Positions 48,044-57,063 of a stretch of DNA of 64,000 nucleotides are shown here, in pieces. The DNA comes from Arthrobacter echini (lineage in GTDB: Bacteria; Actinomycetota; Actinomycetes; Actinomycetales; Micrococcaceae), in the NCBI RefSeq assembly GCF_008107445.1, contig NZ_VSLD01000002.1:468267-532266 (forward strand), in the 5' to 3' direction. A program made the translations under genes and the position numbers. A model generated the notes under the pieces. It saw only the letters and a program-made list of their open reading frames with translations. It did no database searches and was not told the origin of the DNA. The stretch's first letter is position 1. Each line of letters opens with the position of its first letter.

Positions 48044-48832
48044 ATGACGTCCGGACCCCGCCTCGGCGGCGAGCGCCGCCTCGATCTGGCGAGCGCCTAT
48101 CTGTCGGGGGCCGACCGCTACGCCCGGGTACGCCCCGGCTACCCTGCCGGGATCGTGGACTGGATCGTGCCCGACGACGCCGCGGATGCGGCCGACGTCG
48201 GGGCCGGCACCGGGATCTTCACGGGCCTCCTCGCGGACCGCGGACTGCGTGTGAGCGCCGTGGACCCGTCTGAGGCGATGCTGGCTGTCCTCTCCCGGCA
48301 GCTGCCCGGGGTGCCCGTGATCCTCGGAACCGCCGAGGAGTCGTTCCTGCCCACGGCCGCCGTGGACCTGGTCACACTGGCGCAGGCCTGGCACTGGTGC
48401 GATCATCCTGCCGCGGCCGCCGAGGCCGCGCGCGTGCTGCGTCCAAGCGGCCGCCTCGCGGTGGTGTGGAACCAGCTGGACGTCTCGCGGCCGTGGGTCC
48501 ACCGGCTCTCGCGCATCATGCACGCCGGTGACGTCTACTCCCCCGCGTACCGTCCGGAGTTCGGATCGCTCTTCGCACCGCCCGAGGAGCTCCTGATCCG
48601 CTGGACCCAGGAGCTGACGGTGTCCGACGTCGTCGACCTGGCGCGCTCCCGCAGCTATTACCGCCGGGCCTCACCCGAGCTGCGGGCACGCGTGGAAGCG
48701 AATCTGCTGTGGTACCTCACGGATCATCTGGCGTTCGCGCCCGATGCCCGCCTGGAACTGCCCTACTACACCCATGCCTGGCGTGCGACGAAGAACGCAG
48801 TGGAGGAGTGTGCGCCGCAGCGCTATATTTAG
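48044..48832 (+). CDS. Class I SAM-dependent methyltransferase
   Basis: A 262-residue protein with motif I DVGAGTGIFTGLLADRG, motif II around VDPSEAM and the LAQAWHWCDHP segment found in the methyltransferase-11 group near ubiquinone/menaquinone-type enzymes. The ATG nine bases after an in-frame TTG is chosen. Substrate unknown. Its stop codon lies inside the palindrome that controls the next operon. Confidence 0.85.
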   Translation: MTSGPRLGGERRLDLASAYLSGADRYARVRPGYPAGIVDWIVPDDAADAADVGAGTGIFTGLLADRGLRVSAVDPSEAMLAVLSRQLPGVPVILGTAEESFLPTAAVDLVTLAQAWHWCDHPAAAAEAARVLRPSGRLAVVWNQLDVSRPWVHRLSRIMHAGDVYSPAYRPEFGSLFAPPEELLIRWTQELTVSDVVDLARSRSYYRRASPELRARVEANLLWYLTDHLAFAPDARLELPYYTHAWRATKNAVEECAPQRYI

Positions 48833-48846
48833 GCATGCCTAAATAT
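48825..48846. promoter_or_regulatory. Perfect 22-bp palindrome, candidate MntR operator and leaderless start
   Basis: The half site ATATTTAGGCA is followed by its exact reverse complement. TTAGGC/GCCTAA halves are typical of DtxR/MntR boxes. It covers the stop of the methyltransferase gene and the ATG of the metal-binding lipoprotein. A -10-like TATATT at 48824-48829 would place the transcript start at the A of that ATG, and no ribosome site precedes it. The matching regulator gene ends the same operon. Confidence 0.8.
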
Positions 48847-49761
48847 CTGCGGTCGACTGCACGCCGGAGGCTCTCCGCCGGCGCCTGTCTGTCGATCCTG
48901 GGCATCCTGCTGACGGGGTGCGCTGCCCCGGCGCCGCCCCAGGACACCGATGGGCGCCCGCTGGTGCTGACCACCTTCTCCGTCCTCGCGGACCTGGCCG
49001 ACGAGGTCGGTGGAGGCCACGTACGGGTGGAGTCGATCACGAAGATCGGAGCGGAGATCCACGGCTACGAGCCCACGCCGTCGGACCTCGTCGGCGCCCA
49101 GGACGCCGATCTCATCCTGGACAACGGGCTGGGGCTCGAGCGCTGGTTCGCACGTTTCCTCAATTCCGTCGACGCACCCCACGTGGTCCTGTCGGAGGGT
49201 GTGGATCCGGTGGACATCCGCTCCGGGGACTACTCGGGCCTGCCCAATCCACACGCCTGGATGTCCCCGGTGGCGGCGCAGACCTACGTGGCGAACACCG
49301 TGGCCGCGCTGTCCGACCTCGATCCTGCCCACGCTGCCGAGTACGAGGCGAACGGCCGGAGACTCACGATCGAGTTGGAGGAGATCGCCACGGACTTCCG
49401 CGCCGGACTGCAGGGCGCGGCGGCGGAGGCACTGGTCACGTGCGAGGGTGCCTTCTCCTACCTGGCACGGGACGTCGGCCTCCGGGAGGCCTTCATCTGG
49501 CCCGTCAACTCCGACGCCGAAGGAACCCCGCGTCAGATCCGGGAGGTCATCGACTTCGTCACCGAACACGACGTGCCCACCGTCTTCTGCGAGTCGACCA
49601 TCAATCCCTCCGCCCAGGAACAGGTCGCCGCGGCGACCGGCGCCACTCTGGGCGGCACCCTCTACGTCGATTCGCTCTCCGAGGCGGACGGCCCCGTGCC
49701 GGGCTTCCTCGACCTCATCCGCTACGACCTGCGCGTCATCACCGAAGGACTCGCCCCATGA
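48835..49761 (+). CDS. mntA: Manganese/metal ABC transporter substrate-binding lipoprotein
   Basis: Cluster A-I metal-binding protein of 308 residues with lipobox LLTGC after a Leu-rich signal. Expected ligands include His in HGYEPTPSD, His in NPHAWMSP, Glu in CEGAFSYLA and Asp near VDSLSE. That His-His-Glu-Asp set is typical of Mn/Fe/Zn binders and does not fix the metal; manganese is inferred from the DtxR-family regulator. The start ATG lies in the palindrome and the stop overlaps the next ATG. Confidence 0.9.
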   Translation: MPKYLRSTARRRLSAGACLSILGILLTGCAAPAPPQDTDGRPLVLTTFSVLADLADEVGGGHVRVESITKIGAEIHGYEPTPSDLVGAQDADLILDNGLGLERWFARFLNSVDAPHVVLSEGVDPVDIRSGDYSGLPNPHAWMSPVAAQTYVANTVAALSDLDPAHAAEYEANGRRLTIELEEIATDFRAGLQGAAAEALVTCEGAFSYLARDVGLREAFIWPVNSDAEGTPRQIREVIDFVTEHDVPTVFCESTINPSAQEQVAAATGATLGGTLYVDSLSEADGPVPGFLDLIRYDLRVITEGLAP

Positions 49762-50525
49762 CCATGACGGACACGCAGCGCTCCACGCCCGTGATCGAGG
49801 TGGACCGCCTCGGCGTCACCTACGGGCAGGTCCGCGCGCTCCAGGATGTGAGCCTCTCCCTGGCACCGGGCAGGATCTGCGCCCTGATCGGCGTCAACGG
49901 CTCCGGGAAGTCCACGCTCTTCAAGGCACTGATGGGACTCGTGGCACCGGATACCGGCGGGGTCTCGCTCTTCGGCCTGCCGATCGCCGACGCCCGCAAG
50001 CGCCAGCTCGTGGCATACATGCCCCAGACCGAGGACGTCGACTGGACCTTCCCCGTCTCGGTGGCCGATGTGGTCACGATGGGGATCTACGGCCGCCTGG
50101 GGCTCACCCGACGGCTGCGCGAGGCGGACCGCGCCGCCGTCGACCTCGCACTGGAACGGGTTGGACTGGCCGATCTGCGGCGCCGACAGATCGGCCAGCT
50201 CTCGGGGGGCCAGCGCAAGCGCGTCTTCATCGCCCGGAGCATCGCCCAGGACGCACGGCTGCTATTGCTCGACGAACCGTTCGCGGGGGTCGACAGGACG
50301 AGCGAGCGCACCATGGTCAGCCTGCTCAAGACCCTGCGTGACGAAGGACGCTCGGTCCTGGTCTCCACCCACGATCTCGCGGGCGCCCCGGCGCTGAGCG
50401 ACGAGGCCATCCTCCTGCACGGCAGCGTCCTGGCCCACGGTCATCCCTCCGAGGTCCTCACCCCGGACAATCTCGCCCGCGCCTTCGGCCAGGCGACCAT
50501 CACCACCCCGGAAGACGAGGTCTGA
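49758..50525 (+). CDS. mntB: Manganese/metal ABC transporter ATP-binding protein
   Basis: A 255-residue ABC ATPase: Walker A GVNGSGKST, Q loop YMPQTEDVDW (typical of Mn/Zn/Fe importers), signature LSGGQRKR and Walker B LLLLDEPFAGVD. It overlaps the binding protein by ATGA and is followed one base later by the permease gene. Gene letters follow the mntABC order here and differ between species. Confidence 0.94.
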   Translation: MTMTDTQRSTPVIEVDRLGVTYGQVRALQDVSLSLAPGRICALIGVNGSGKSTLFKALMGLVAPDTGGVSLFGLPIADARKRQLVAYMPQTEDVDWTFPVSVADVVTMGIYGRLGLTRRLREADRAAVDLALERVGLADLRRRQIGQLSGGQRKRVFIARSIAQDARLLLLDEPFAGVDRTSERTMVSLLKTLRDEGRSVLVSTHDLAGAPALSDEAILLHGSVLAHGHPSEVLTPDNLARAFGQATITTPEDEV

Positions 50526-50526
50526 C

Positions 50527-51510
50527 ATGGATGTCCTGGCGTTCCTCCTCGAACCCCTCCAGTACGGGTTCCTCACGCGCGCCCTCGCGGTCACCCTCGC
50601 CGCCGCCGTCGTCGCCGCCGTCCTGTCCTGCTGGCTCATCCTCATGGGCTTCTCGCTCATGGGCGATGCCGTCTCCCACGCCGTCCTGCCCGGCGTGGCC
50701 CTCGCCTACATCGTGGGGATCCCCTTCTCCATCGGTGCGTTCGTCTTCGGGGCCGGTGCCGTGGCCCTCATCGGGATCGTCCGCTCCACCACACGGCTGA
50801 AGGCGGACACGGTGATCGGCGTCGTCTTCACCGCGCTCTTCGCCTCGGGCCTGGCGATCGTCTCGGCCACGCCGTCGCAGATCGACCTCATGCACATCCT
50901 GTTCGGGAACGTCCTCGGCGTCTCGGCGGGCGAGGTCTGGCAGGTGCTGGTCCTCGGGGCCGTCACGCTGGCGGTCCTGCTGCTCAAACGGCGCGACCTC
51001 ACACTGCTCGCCTTCGACCGAACCCATGCACACGTGATCGGGATCAACACCCGCAGGCTCTCGGCCCTGCTGCTCGGACTCCTCGCGCTGACCGTCGTCG
51101 TGGGCCTCCAGGCCGTGGGCATCATCCTCGTCGTCGCCATGCTCGTGACCCCCGGTGCCACCGCGTTCCTGCTCACGCGCAGCTTCGACCGCATGCTCGT
51201 CCTCTCGGTCTCGCTCACCGTCGTCGCGTCGGTGGCCGGCATCTATGCCAGCTACTACCTGGACATCTCCACGGGGGCCGCGGTGGTGCTGTGCCAGGCA
51301 CTGGTCTTCACCGTGGTGTACCTCGTGGCACGGCCGGACGGACTGCTCTGGCAGCTGGGGCGCCGCCTGCGCTCGGGTAGGGCCAGGCGCAGCGGCTCCC
51401 CGGCACGGACCAGCGGCACCGTCGACGCGGTCCTGCCCGGCGACCCACTGCCGGGCCATGTGAGGACCGGCCATCCACGGTCCGGCAACGCACGCTCCTC
51501 GGACGCCTGA
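50527..51510 (+). CDS. mntC: Manganese/metal ABC transporter permease
   Basis: ABC-3 family permease of 327 residues with about eight helices and the coupling segment MGDAVSHAVLPGVALAYI. The last 45 residues form a soluble Arg/Ser/Gly/Pro-rich tail that is not typical and may be poorly conserved. The stop shares a base with the ATG of the regulator gene. Confidence 0.94.
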   Translation: MDVLAFLLEPLQYGFLTRALAVTLAAAVVAAVLSCWLILMGFSLMGDAVSHAVLPGVALAYIVGIPFSIGAFVFGAGAVALIGIVRSTTRLKADTVIGVVFTALFASGLAIVSATPSQIDLMHILFGNVLGVSAGEVWQVLVLGAVTLAVLLLKRRDLTLLAFDRTHAHVIGINTRRLSALLLGLLALTVVVGLQAVGIILVVAMLVTPGATAFLLTRSFDRMLVLSVSLTVVASVAGIYASYYLDISTGAAVVLCQALVFTVVYLVARPDGLLWQLGRRLRSGRARRSGSPARTSGTVDAVLPGDPLPGHVRTGHPRSGNARSSDA

Positions 51511-52235
51511 TGGTCACGCGGCGCGGCCATGTGCTGAGCATCGAATCCACGAGCGTGCAGGACTACGTCAAGGTCCTGTACACCTCCACCGAGTGGCGGG
51601 GCGGCGCCATCACCGCATCCCACCTGGCCACCCGCCTGTCCGTTGCGAACTCCTCCGTCACGGGCATGGTGGCCAAGCTGGTCGACCTGCGGCTTGCGGA
51701 GCACCGCAAGTACGGCCCCATCAGCCTCACCCCCTCCGGCCGCACGCTCGCGCTGGCCATGGTGCGCCGGCACCGGCTCATCGAGACCTTCCTCGTCCGC
51801 GAGCTCGGGTACGGCTGGGACGAGGTGCACGACGAGGCGGAGCTGCTCGAGCACTCGGTCTCGGCCGCCTTCATCGAGCGGCTCGACGCGAAACTGGGGC
51901 ATCCGACGCGGGATCCGCACGGAGACCCGATTCCCGCCCGGGACGGCTCCGTGCTGTACCCCGAGGCGTGCCGCCTCGATGCCCTGGAGGACGGTCGGAG
52001 GGGTCCCCTGGTCCGCGTGAGCGACGACGACCCGGGCATTCTGCGCTTCCTCGACCGGCACGGCATCACCCTCGACGAGGAGCTCGGGTTCTCGCACGGC
52101 GCCGGATCCCGCCCGGAGCTCGTCGTGGGGGGTGCTGCCACGCCGTTGGTGGTCGATCCCGCGCTCCCGGCCGCGCTGTGGATCGGGACGGAGGGGTCCC
52201 TGGCGGAGCGAGCGGTGGAACGGACCGCGTCCTGA
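51510..52235 (+). CDS. mntR: DtxR-family metal-dependent repressor
   Basis: A 241-residue regulator: winged helix (about residues 12-70, ITASHLATRLSVANSSVTGM), dimerisation/metal domain (RHRLIETFLVRELGYGWDEV, HDEAELLEHSVS, CRLDALEDG segments) and a C-terminal FeoA/SH3-like domain. It is longer than Bacillus MntR and more like IdeR/DtxR in layout. Encoded at the end of the operon it probably controls, with a palindromic site at the operon start. Manganese versus iron sensing cannot be settled from sequence. Confidence 0.92.
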   Translation: MVTRRGHVLSIESTSVQDYVKVLYTSTEWRGGAITASHLATRLSVANSSVTGMVAKLVDLRLAEHRKYGPISLTPSGRTLALAMVRRHRLIETFLVRELGYGWDEVHDEAELLEHSVSAAFIERLDAKLGHPTRDPHGDPIPARDGSVLYPEACRLDALEDGRRGPLVRVSDDDPGILRFLDRHGITLDEELGFSHGAGSRPELVVGGAATPLVVDPALPAALWIGTEGSLAERAVERTAS

Positions 52236-52330
52236 GTCCGTCGTCCTGAATCGCGCCGCCACGGTGTCCGCTCCTAGACTGATCGGGTACCTCCACGCCC
52301 TGCCCCTACCCCCGGAACCGGAGCCACTCC

Positions 52331-53431
52331 ATGACCTCTCTCGGCCTTGAGGAGGAGTACCTGCTCCTCGACCCGGACTCCGGACTGCCGGCGGATCACG
52401 CGGCCGAGGTCCAGGAACTGCTCGAGGCTCATCCCGGGGTGACGCCCGAGGAGATCCAGCGCGAACTGCTGTCCTGCCAGATCGAGACGGCCACCCCGGT
52501 CTGCCAGAGCCTGGCCGAGGCGGAGGGGGCCCTGCTGAACTTCCGCCGCACCCTGGCGGAGTCGGCGTCGAGCGTGGGCAGCATCGCCGCCGCGACCGCG
52601 ACGGCTCCGTGGATCCACCAGGACTACCCGTCGCTCACGGACAAGCAGCGCTACGAGGATCTCAGGGTGAGCGCCCCGGGCATCGTGGGCGACCAGTTCG
52701 TCAACGGCCTGCACGTGCACGTCGAGATCCCGGACCAGGAGAGCGGCATCCGGGCCCTGAACCGCATCCGTCCGTGGATCCCCCTGCTGACCGCCCTGAG
52801 CGTCAATTCCCCGTTCTGGCTGGGGCGCGACAGCGGCTTCGGGAGCTGGCGCGTGATCCACTACCGCCGGTGGGCCGTGCAGGGCATCCCGCCCGTGTTC
52901 GCCGACGTCGCCGACTACGAGCGTCGCATCACGCGACTCAGCAGCACCGGCGCCATCCTCGACCGCGGGGTCCTCACGTGGGTGGCGCGGCTCTCCGACA
53001 CCTTCCCCACGATCGAGCTCCGGGCCTGCGACGTGCAGCTCGAGGCCCGCGACTCCGTGCTCCTCGGCGCGCTCACGCGGGCCCTCGTGGTCACGGCGCT
53101 GGGTGAGGCGACGGCGGACACTCCCCCAGTGGAGCCTGATCCCGAGCTGCTGGATGCGTCATTGTGGCAGGCTGCACGGGACGGGATGCAGCACCACCTC
53201 ATGGACCTGCGCACGGCGGAACCCGTGCCGGCCGACCGGCTCCTCGGGTCGTTCCTCGACCACGTGGGACCGGCCCTGGAGTCGGAGGGCGATCTCGCGG
53301 ACGTGACGGCGGGACTGGCCATCATCGCGGAGCAGGGCACCGGCTCGGAGCGGCAGCGGCGGGCACTGCACGACGGCGGCATGACAGCCCTGCTGTCCCT
53401 CTACAGGGAATCGCTCACCGGGGAGCAGTGA
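52331..53431 (+). CDS. Carboxylate-amine ligase of the YbdK/GCS2 family
   Basis: Glutamate-cysteine ligase 2 family protein of 366 residues. It begins LGLEEEYLLLDPDSG, the ATP/metal-binding signature, with further motifs GLHVHVEIPD and VARLSDTFPTIELRACDVQ (split as LSDTFPTIELRACD). Members show weak glutamate-cysteine ligase activity; in mycothiol-using actinobacteria the true substrate is not established. The ATG follows ACTCC with a poor ribosome site. It is a single gene. Confidence 0.9.
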   Translation: MTSLGLEEEYLLLDPDSGLPADHAAEVQELLEAHPGVTPEEIQRELLSCQIETATPVCQSLAEAEGALLNFRRTLAESASSVGSIAAATATAPWIHQDYPSLTDKQRYEDLRVSAPGIVGDQFVNGLHVHVEIPDQESGIRALNRIRPWIPLLTALSVNSPFWLGRDSGFGSWRVIHYRRWAVQGIPPVFADVADYERRITRLSSTGAILDRGVLTWVARLSDTFPTIELRACDVQLEARDSVLLGALTRALVVTALGEATADTPPVEPDPELLDASLWQAARDGMQHHLMDLRTAEPVPADRLLGSFLDHVGPALESEGDLADVTAGLAIIAEQGTGSERQRRALHDGGMTALLSLYRESLTGEQ

Positions 53432-53462
53432 TGGGCTGTACGTCGAGCAGAGGCGAGGCGCC

Positions 53463-53690
53463 CTAGCGCTGCCGGCTGTCGCGCCGCAGGAGGCCCACGA
53501 TGAGGCACAGCAGTCCGAGCAGCAGCGGCAGCAGGGTGTAGAGGGTGTGCGTGCCGCCGAGGTAACTCATGATGAAGATGAAGACGAAGGTTCCGCTCAC
53601 CAGGAGCCAGCCGAGCAGGATGAGGGCGCGGCCCCGCTTCGGCGGGGGCAGCGGCGGCAGCCACGACGGCGGCCTGTCAGTCCAGCTCAT
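53463..53690 (-). CDS. Small membrane protein
   Basis: A 75-residue protein: Pro/Trp-rich N terminus (about 18 residues), two hydrophobic helices (GRALILLGWLLVSGTFVFIF and a second around LLPLLLGLLCLIVGLL) and a short Arg-rich end. No family recognised. Start ATG with GAC/GGACCC upstream. It is convergent with the ligase gene. Confidence 0.7.
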   Translation of the reverse strand: MSWTDRPPSWLPPLPPPKRGRALILLGWLLVSGTFVFIFIMSYLGGTHTLYTLLPLLLGLLCLIVGLLRRDSRQR

Positions 53691-53840
53691 GGGTCCAGTC
53701 TAGTTCGCGGAACCCGTCCGGCGACGACGGATCGGCAGTGGCACGGGACGCCGTCGTCCGGCCCGACGAGGTTCATCCGTCCGCCCGTGGTGGACGACGA
53801 AGCGCCCCACCGGATCCCGGTGAGGCGCTTCTGTGATTCG

Positions 53841-54205
53841 TGGAGATGGCGGGAATTGAACCCGCGTCCGATGCAGTGTAGTCAGGGCTTCTCCGTGCGC
53901 AGTCCGCGTCGGTTTTTCTCGGCTCCAGCCATCGTGCGGACTAGTGGCTGCCAAGCCCAGTTGTATAAGTGTCCCCTCGGTCCCTACAACGAGGACCGAG
54001 AGCAGTGGCCCTCTAAATGACGCCAGGATCCGGGGCGAGAGCAAACCCGGGCTGACGGACTAGCTAGGCTGCTTAGGCAGCGAGAGCGAAGTCAGTGCGC
54101 TTTTGTTCGGCACTTATTGTTTTACAAGGAGCGTTTACGAGATAACCCTGTATCCTCGGCACGCTTCCCCTGTCGCGACTAACATCGTCGAAACCTGTCA
54201 TCCCC
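53841..54205 (-). ncRNA. ssrA: tmRNA (transfer-messenger RNA)
   Basis: The 5' end GGGGATGACAGGTTTCGAC and 3' end CATCTCCA pair as a tRNA-like acceptor (GGGGATG with CATCTCC, one G-U). The T arm holds GGTTCAATTCCC. The internal reading frame encodes a proteolysis tag and is flanked by pseudoknot-like inverted repeats. It rescues ribosomes stalled on broken mRNAs together with SmpB, encoded just upstream on the same strand. CCA is not encoded. Confidence 0.97.
54073..54111 (-). other. tmRNA tag reading frame (AEQKRTDFALAA)
   Basis: Twelve codons starting at the resume codon GCC and ending in TAA encode AEQKRTDFALAA. The FALAA end is the usual degron recognised by ClpXP-type proteases. Confidence 0.93.
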
Positions 54206-54312
54206 ATGTTCAGTTATCAAATGGTGCTCTACTGCCTGGTGCGTCACCGGTAGGGCTTCGCGCCTTGCCAGCTGAACCAGTCTACCGCACATGCCGCCGG
54301 GGTCGCGAGCGC

Positions 54313-54786
54313 TCAGCCCCCGAGGTTCTTCTCGCGCATGGCCCTCAGCGCCTCGCGGTTGTCCTGCTTCTCGCGCAGCGTCTGGCGCTTGTCGTAGTCA
54401 CGCTTGCCCCGGGCCACGGCGAGCTCCACCTTGGCCCGGCCGTTGAGGAAGTACAGCTGCAGCGGCACGAGGGTGAAGCCCGATTCCTTGATCTTCTGCG
54501 AGATCTTCGTGAGTTCCTCGCGATGCAGCAGCAGCTTCCGGCGCCGGCGCGCAGCGTGGTTCGTCCAGCTGCCCTGCGAGTACTCGGAGATGTGGATGCC
54601 CTCGAGCCAGAGCTCGTCGTTGTAGAAGACCGCGTAGCCGTCGATCAGCGACGCGCGCCCCGCCCGCAGAGACTTGACCTCGGTACCCATGAGCGCCAGC
54701 CCGGCCTCGTACGTGTCGAGCACGGCATAGTCGTGATAGGCCTTCCGATTGGTGGCCACCACTTTCCGGCCACTTTCCTTCGGCAC
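54313..54786 (-). CDS. smpB: SsrA-binding protein SmpB
   Basis: A 157-residue tmRNA partner. It has the OB-fold core with TEVKSLRAGRASLIDGYA and ARGKRDYDKRQTLREK, followed by a basic C-terminal helix that enters the empty mRNA channel. The start is a GTG (54786) after AGGAG. It lies 107 bases upstream of ssrA and 112 bases downstream of prfB. Confidence 0.96.
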   Translation of the reverse strand: MPKESGRKVVATNRKAYHDYAVLDTYEAGLALMGTEVKSLRAGRASLIDGYAVFYNDELWLEGIHISEYSQGSWTNHAARRRRKLLLHREELTKISQKIKESGFTLVPLQLYFLNGRAKVELAVARGKRDYDKRQTLREKQDNREALRAMREKNLGG

Positions 54787-54898
54787 GGCAGAACTCCTTC
54801 TTCGCTACTGCTGCGGCTGTGGATCCGCGGGAGGACAGTGCCCTCCATCCTACGACCTGGCGCTGCTGGGCCCGGCTCCACCCAAGCGCTCGGTGTCG

Positions 54899-56020
54899 CT
54901 AGCTCTCCTGGGCCTCATTGCGGTTGTCTGTCCGCCACCGGATGCCGGCATCGATGAAATCGTCGATCTCCCCGTCGAAGACCGCCGAGGTGTTGCCCAC
55001 CTCGTGGTTCGTCCGGAGATCCTTGACCATCTGGTACGGGTTCAGAACGTAGGAGCGCATCTGGTCACCCCAGGATGCCTTCACGTCACCGGCGAACGCC
55101 TTCTTCTCCGCGTCCTCCTGCTCCTTCTTCAGGAGCAGGAGCCTCGACTGCAGCACACGCATCGCTGCGGCCCGGTTCTGGATCTGCGACTTCTCGTTCT
55201 GCATGGAGACGACCACGCCGGTGGGCAGGTGCGTGAGCCGGACGGCCGAATCGGTGGTGTTGACGGACTGCCCGCCGGGTCCGGAGGACCGGAAGACGTC
55301 CACGCGGATCTCGTTGTCGGGCACCTCGATGACGTCCGTCTGCTCGATGAGCGGAATCACCTCCACGGCTGCGAAGGAGGTCTGGCGGCGGCCCTGGTTG
55401 TCGAAGGGGCTGATCCGGACGAGCCGGTGGGTCCCTGCCTCCACGGACAGGGTGCCGAAGGCATAGGGCGCCTTGACCTCGAACGTGGCCGACTTCAGGC
55501 CGGCCTCCTCGGCGTAGGAGGTGTCGAGGATCGCGGTGGCATAGCCGTGACGCTCGGCCCACCGGAGGTACATGCGCAGGAGCATCTCCGCGAAGTCCGC
55601 GGCATCCACTCCCCCTGCACCCGACCGGATGGTGACGACGGCCTCGCGCTCGTCCCACTCGCCGGCGAGCAGGGTCACGATCTCGAGGTCGTCGAGGGCC
55701 TTGCCGAGAGTCACGAGCTCCCGCTCCGCCTCCGCCAGGGAATCCTCGTCCGCCTCGTCCTCGCCCAGTTCCACCAGCACCTCGAGGTCGTCGATGCGGC
55801 TCTCGAGGGTCTCGAGCCGCTCGAGGGCAGACTGTCGGTGCGAGAGCTTCGACGTCACCTTCTGCGCAGCGGCCGGGTCGTCCCACAGGTCCGGGGCGCC
55901 GGCTTCCTCGCTGAGTTCCTCGATGTCCTTCCGGATCCCCTCCACATCGGAGACCTGCTCGATGGACTGGTACTGGGCACGGAGGGCGCGGATCTCTGCG
56001 GGAAAATCGGTGGTTGCCAT
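54899..56020 (-). CDS. prfB: Peptide chain release factor 2
   Basis: RF2 recognises UGA and UAA stop codons. In 373 residues the codon-reading motif SPF is in [15 protein letters not shown] and the catalytic GGQ loop in [13 protein letters not shown]. The frame is uninterrupted, so the programmed frameshift of enterobacterial prfB is absent, as usual in actinobacteria. The ATG follows TGGAGCCACC. The genes ftsE and ftsX, common between prfB and smpB in actinobacteria, are not here. Confidence 0.97.
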   Translation of the reverse strand: MATTDFPAEIRALRAQYQSIEQVSDVEGIRKDIEELSEEAGAPDLWDDPAAAQKVTSKLSHRQSALERLETLESRIDDLEVLVELGEDEADEDSLAEAERELVTLGKALDDLEIVTLLAGEWDEREAVVTIRSGAGGVDAADFAEMLLRMYLRWAERHGYATAILDTSYAEEAGLKSATFEVKAPYAFGTLSVEAGTHRLVRISPFDNQGRRQTSFAAVEVIPLIEQTDVIEVPDNEIRVDVFRSSGPGGQSVNTTDSAVRLTHLPTGVVVSMQNEKSQIQNRAAAMRVLQSRLLLLKKEQEDAEKKAFAGDVKASWGDQMRSYVLNPYQMVKDLRTNHEVGNTSAVFDGEIDDFIDAGIRWRTDNRNEAQES

Positions 56021-56071
56021 GGTGGCTCCAGCCTACGTCATCGCCGTGGGCGCGCTCTTGGGGTCCTCGCC

Positions 56072-56572
56072 TCACCTGACCAGCTGGGCACGGGCATCGG
56101 CCTGGGCCGCTATCGGGATGCCCTCGGGCAGAAGACCGTTGATGATCGGCGGGCGCACCACCGCGGTCAGGACAACCCTCGCCGTCCGGCCGTCGGGGGC
56201 GCCCGTTGCCGGGTCGATGGACAGCTGCTCAAAGCGTGTATCGGCGCCGGTGGCTGCGAGATAGCCCGATGCGGACTGCTCGACGCCGGGACCCTGGAGC
56301 ACCGGCAGGGGCGCCGTCGTTCCGCCTCGCCCGCCCTCTGCCCCCACGTCGATGCTGTAGTCGTCGGCCGCGGCGAGCGCGGCGCCGTCGGCGACCGAGA
56401 GCAGCTTCTTGTGCTCGATGTAGACGGCCGTCACCGCGAGGACGACCGTGACGACGAGCAGGGAGATCAGCAGGTAGCCGATGATCAGCACGCCCACCTG
56501 GCCGCCGTCGCGCTGCGGAGGTTCAACTGCATGGGCGGCGGCACTGCCGGACCGTCCTGCGAGCCTGCTCAC
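56072..56572 (-). CDS. Tad-locus secreted/pilus protein, TadG-like
   Basis: A 166-residue protein with an N-terminal hydrophobic helix after GGQVGVLIIGYLLISL and a soluble domain with the segment VADGAALAAADD, typical of TadG-type proteins and Flp pilus helper proteins. It is short, so it may be a reduced TadG. The GTG overlaps the stop of the previous tadE-like gene (GTGA); a longer frame has no support. Confidence 0.8.
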   Translation of the reverse strand: MSRLAGRSGSAAAHAVEPPQRDGGQVGVLIIGYLLISLLVVTVVLAVTAVYIEHKKLLSVADGAALAAADDYSIDVGAEGGRGGTTAPLPVLQGPGVEQSASGYLAATGADTRFEQLSIDPATGAPDGRTARVVLTAVVRPPIINGLLPEGIPIAAQADARAQLVR

Positions 56573-57063
56573 CCGAACCGCTCCACGATCTGCGTCGAGG
56601 TGGCATCCACGGTGGAGGCCGAGGGCGTGGTCCCGCCGATCGCCGGGACAAGAGGTAGCGGCACCTCGAGGCGGACGGCGACGGTCACGGCGGAGCCCGG
56701 CGCGAGGCACTCGGCGCTGCAGGAGATCTCCACCAAGGACTGGTCCGCGGCGAAGCCGAAATCCGCGAGGGCGATCCGTGCCGCCTCCCGGGCGCGTGCC
56801 TCACCCTCGGCAGACGTCGGGGCGTCGGCGTAGACCTTCGCGGCCTGGTCGGCAGCGCCCACGACGGCGAACGATCCCGCCTGGAGCTGACCGACCGTCA
56901 GGACGAGATACACGACGGGGATCAGGAGCAGGACGCCGAGGAACACGAACTCCACCACGGCGCTGCCCCGCTCGCCGTCGTCCTCCGGGCCTCTGCCCGT
57001 CGGCATCCCCCGTCGCACGATCGTCCGACGCCAGCGGAGGAGCTCAGGTCGGCAGGGCGGCAT
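56569..57063 (-). CDS. TadE-like pseudopilin (second)
   Basis: A 164-residue protein with the class-III leader DDGERGSAVVEF followed by a hydrophobic helix; Glu lies at +5 from the Gly as prepilin peptidases prefer. The C-terminal domain has a CSAEC pair. The ATG at 57063 overlaps the preceding gene by 20 bases and has GGAGG nine bases upstream; an ATG at 57006 is an alternative. Minor pilin or assembly role inferred. Confidence 0.82.
   Translation of the reverse strand: MPPCRPELLRWRRTIVRRGMPTGRGPEDDGERGSAVVEFVFLGVLLLIPVVYLVLTVGQLQAGSFAVVGAADQAAKVYADAPTSAEGEARAREAARIALADFGFAADQSLVEISCSAECLAPGSAVTVAVRLEVPLPLVPAIGGTTPSASTVDATSTQIVERFG

Noticed and set aside
54899..56020. Programmed frameshift in prfB
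   Set aside because: The frame is continuous from the ATG through SPF and GGQ motifs with no in-frame TGA.
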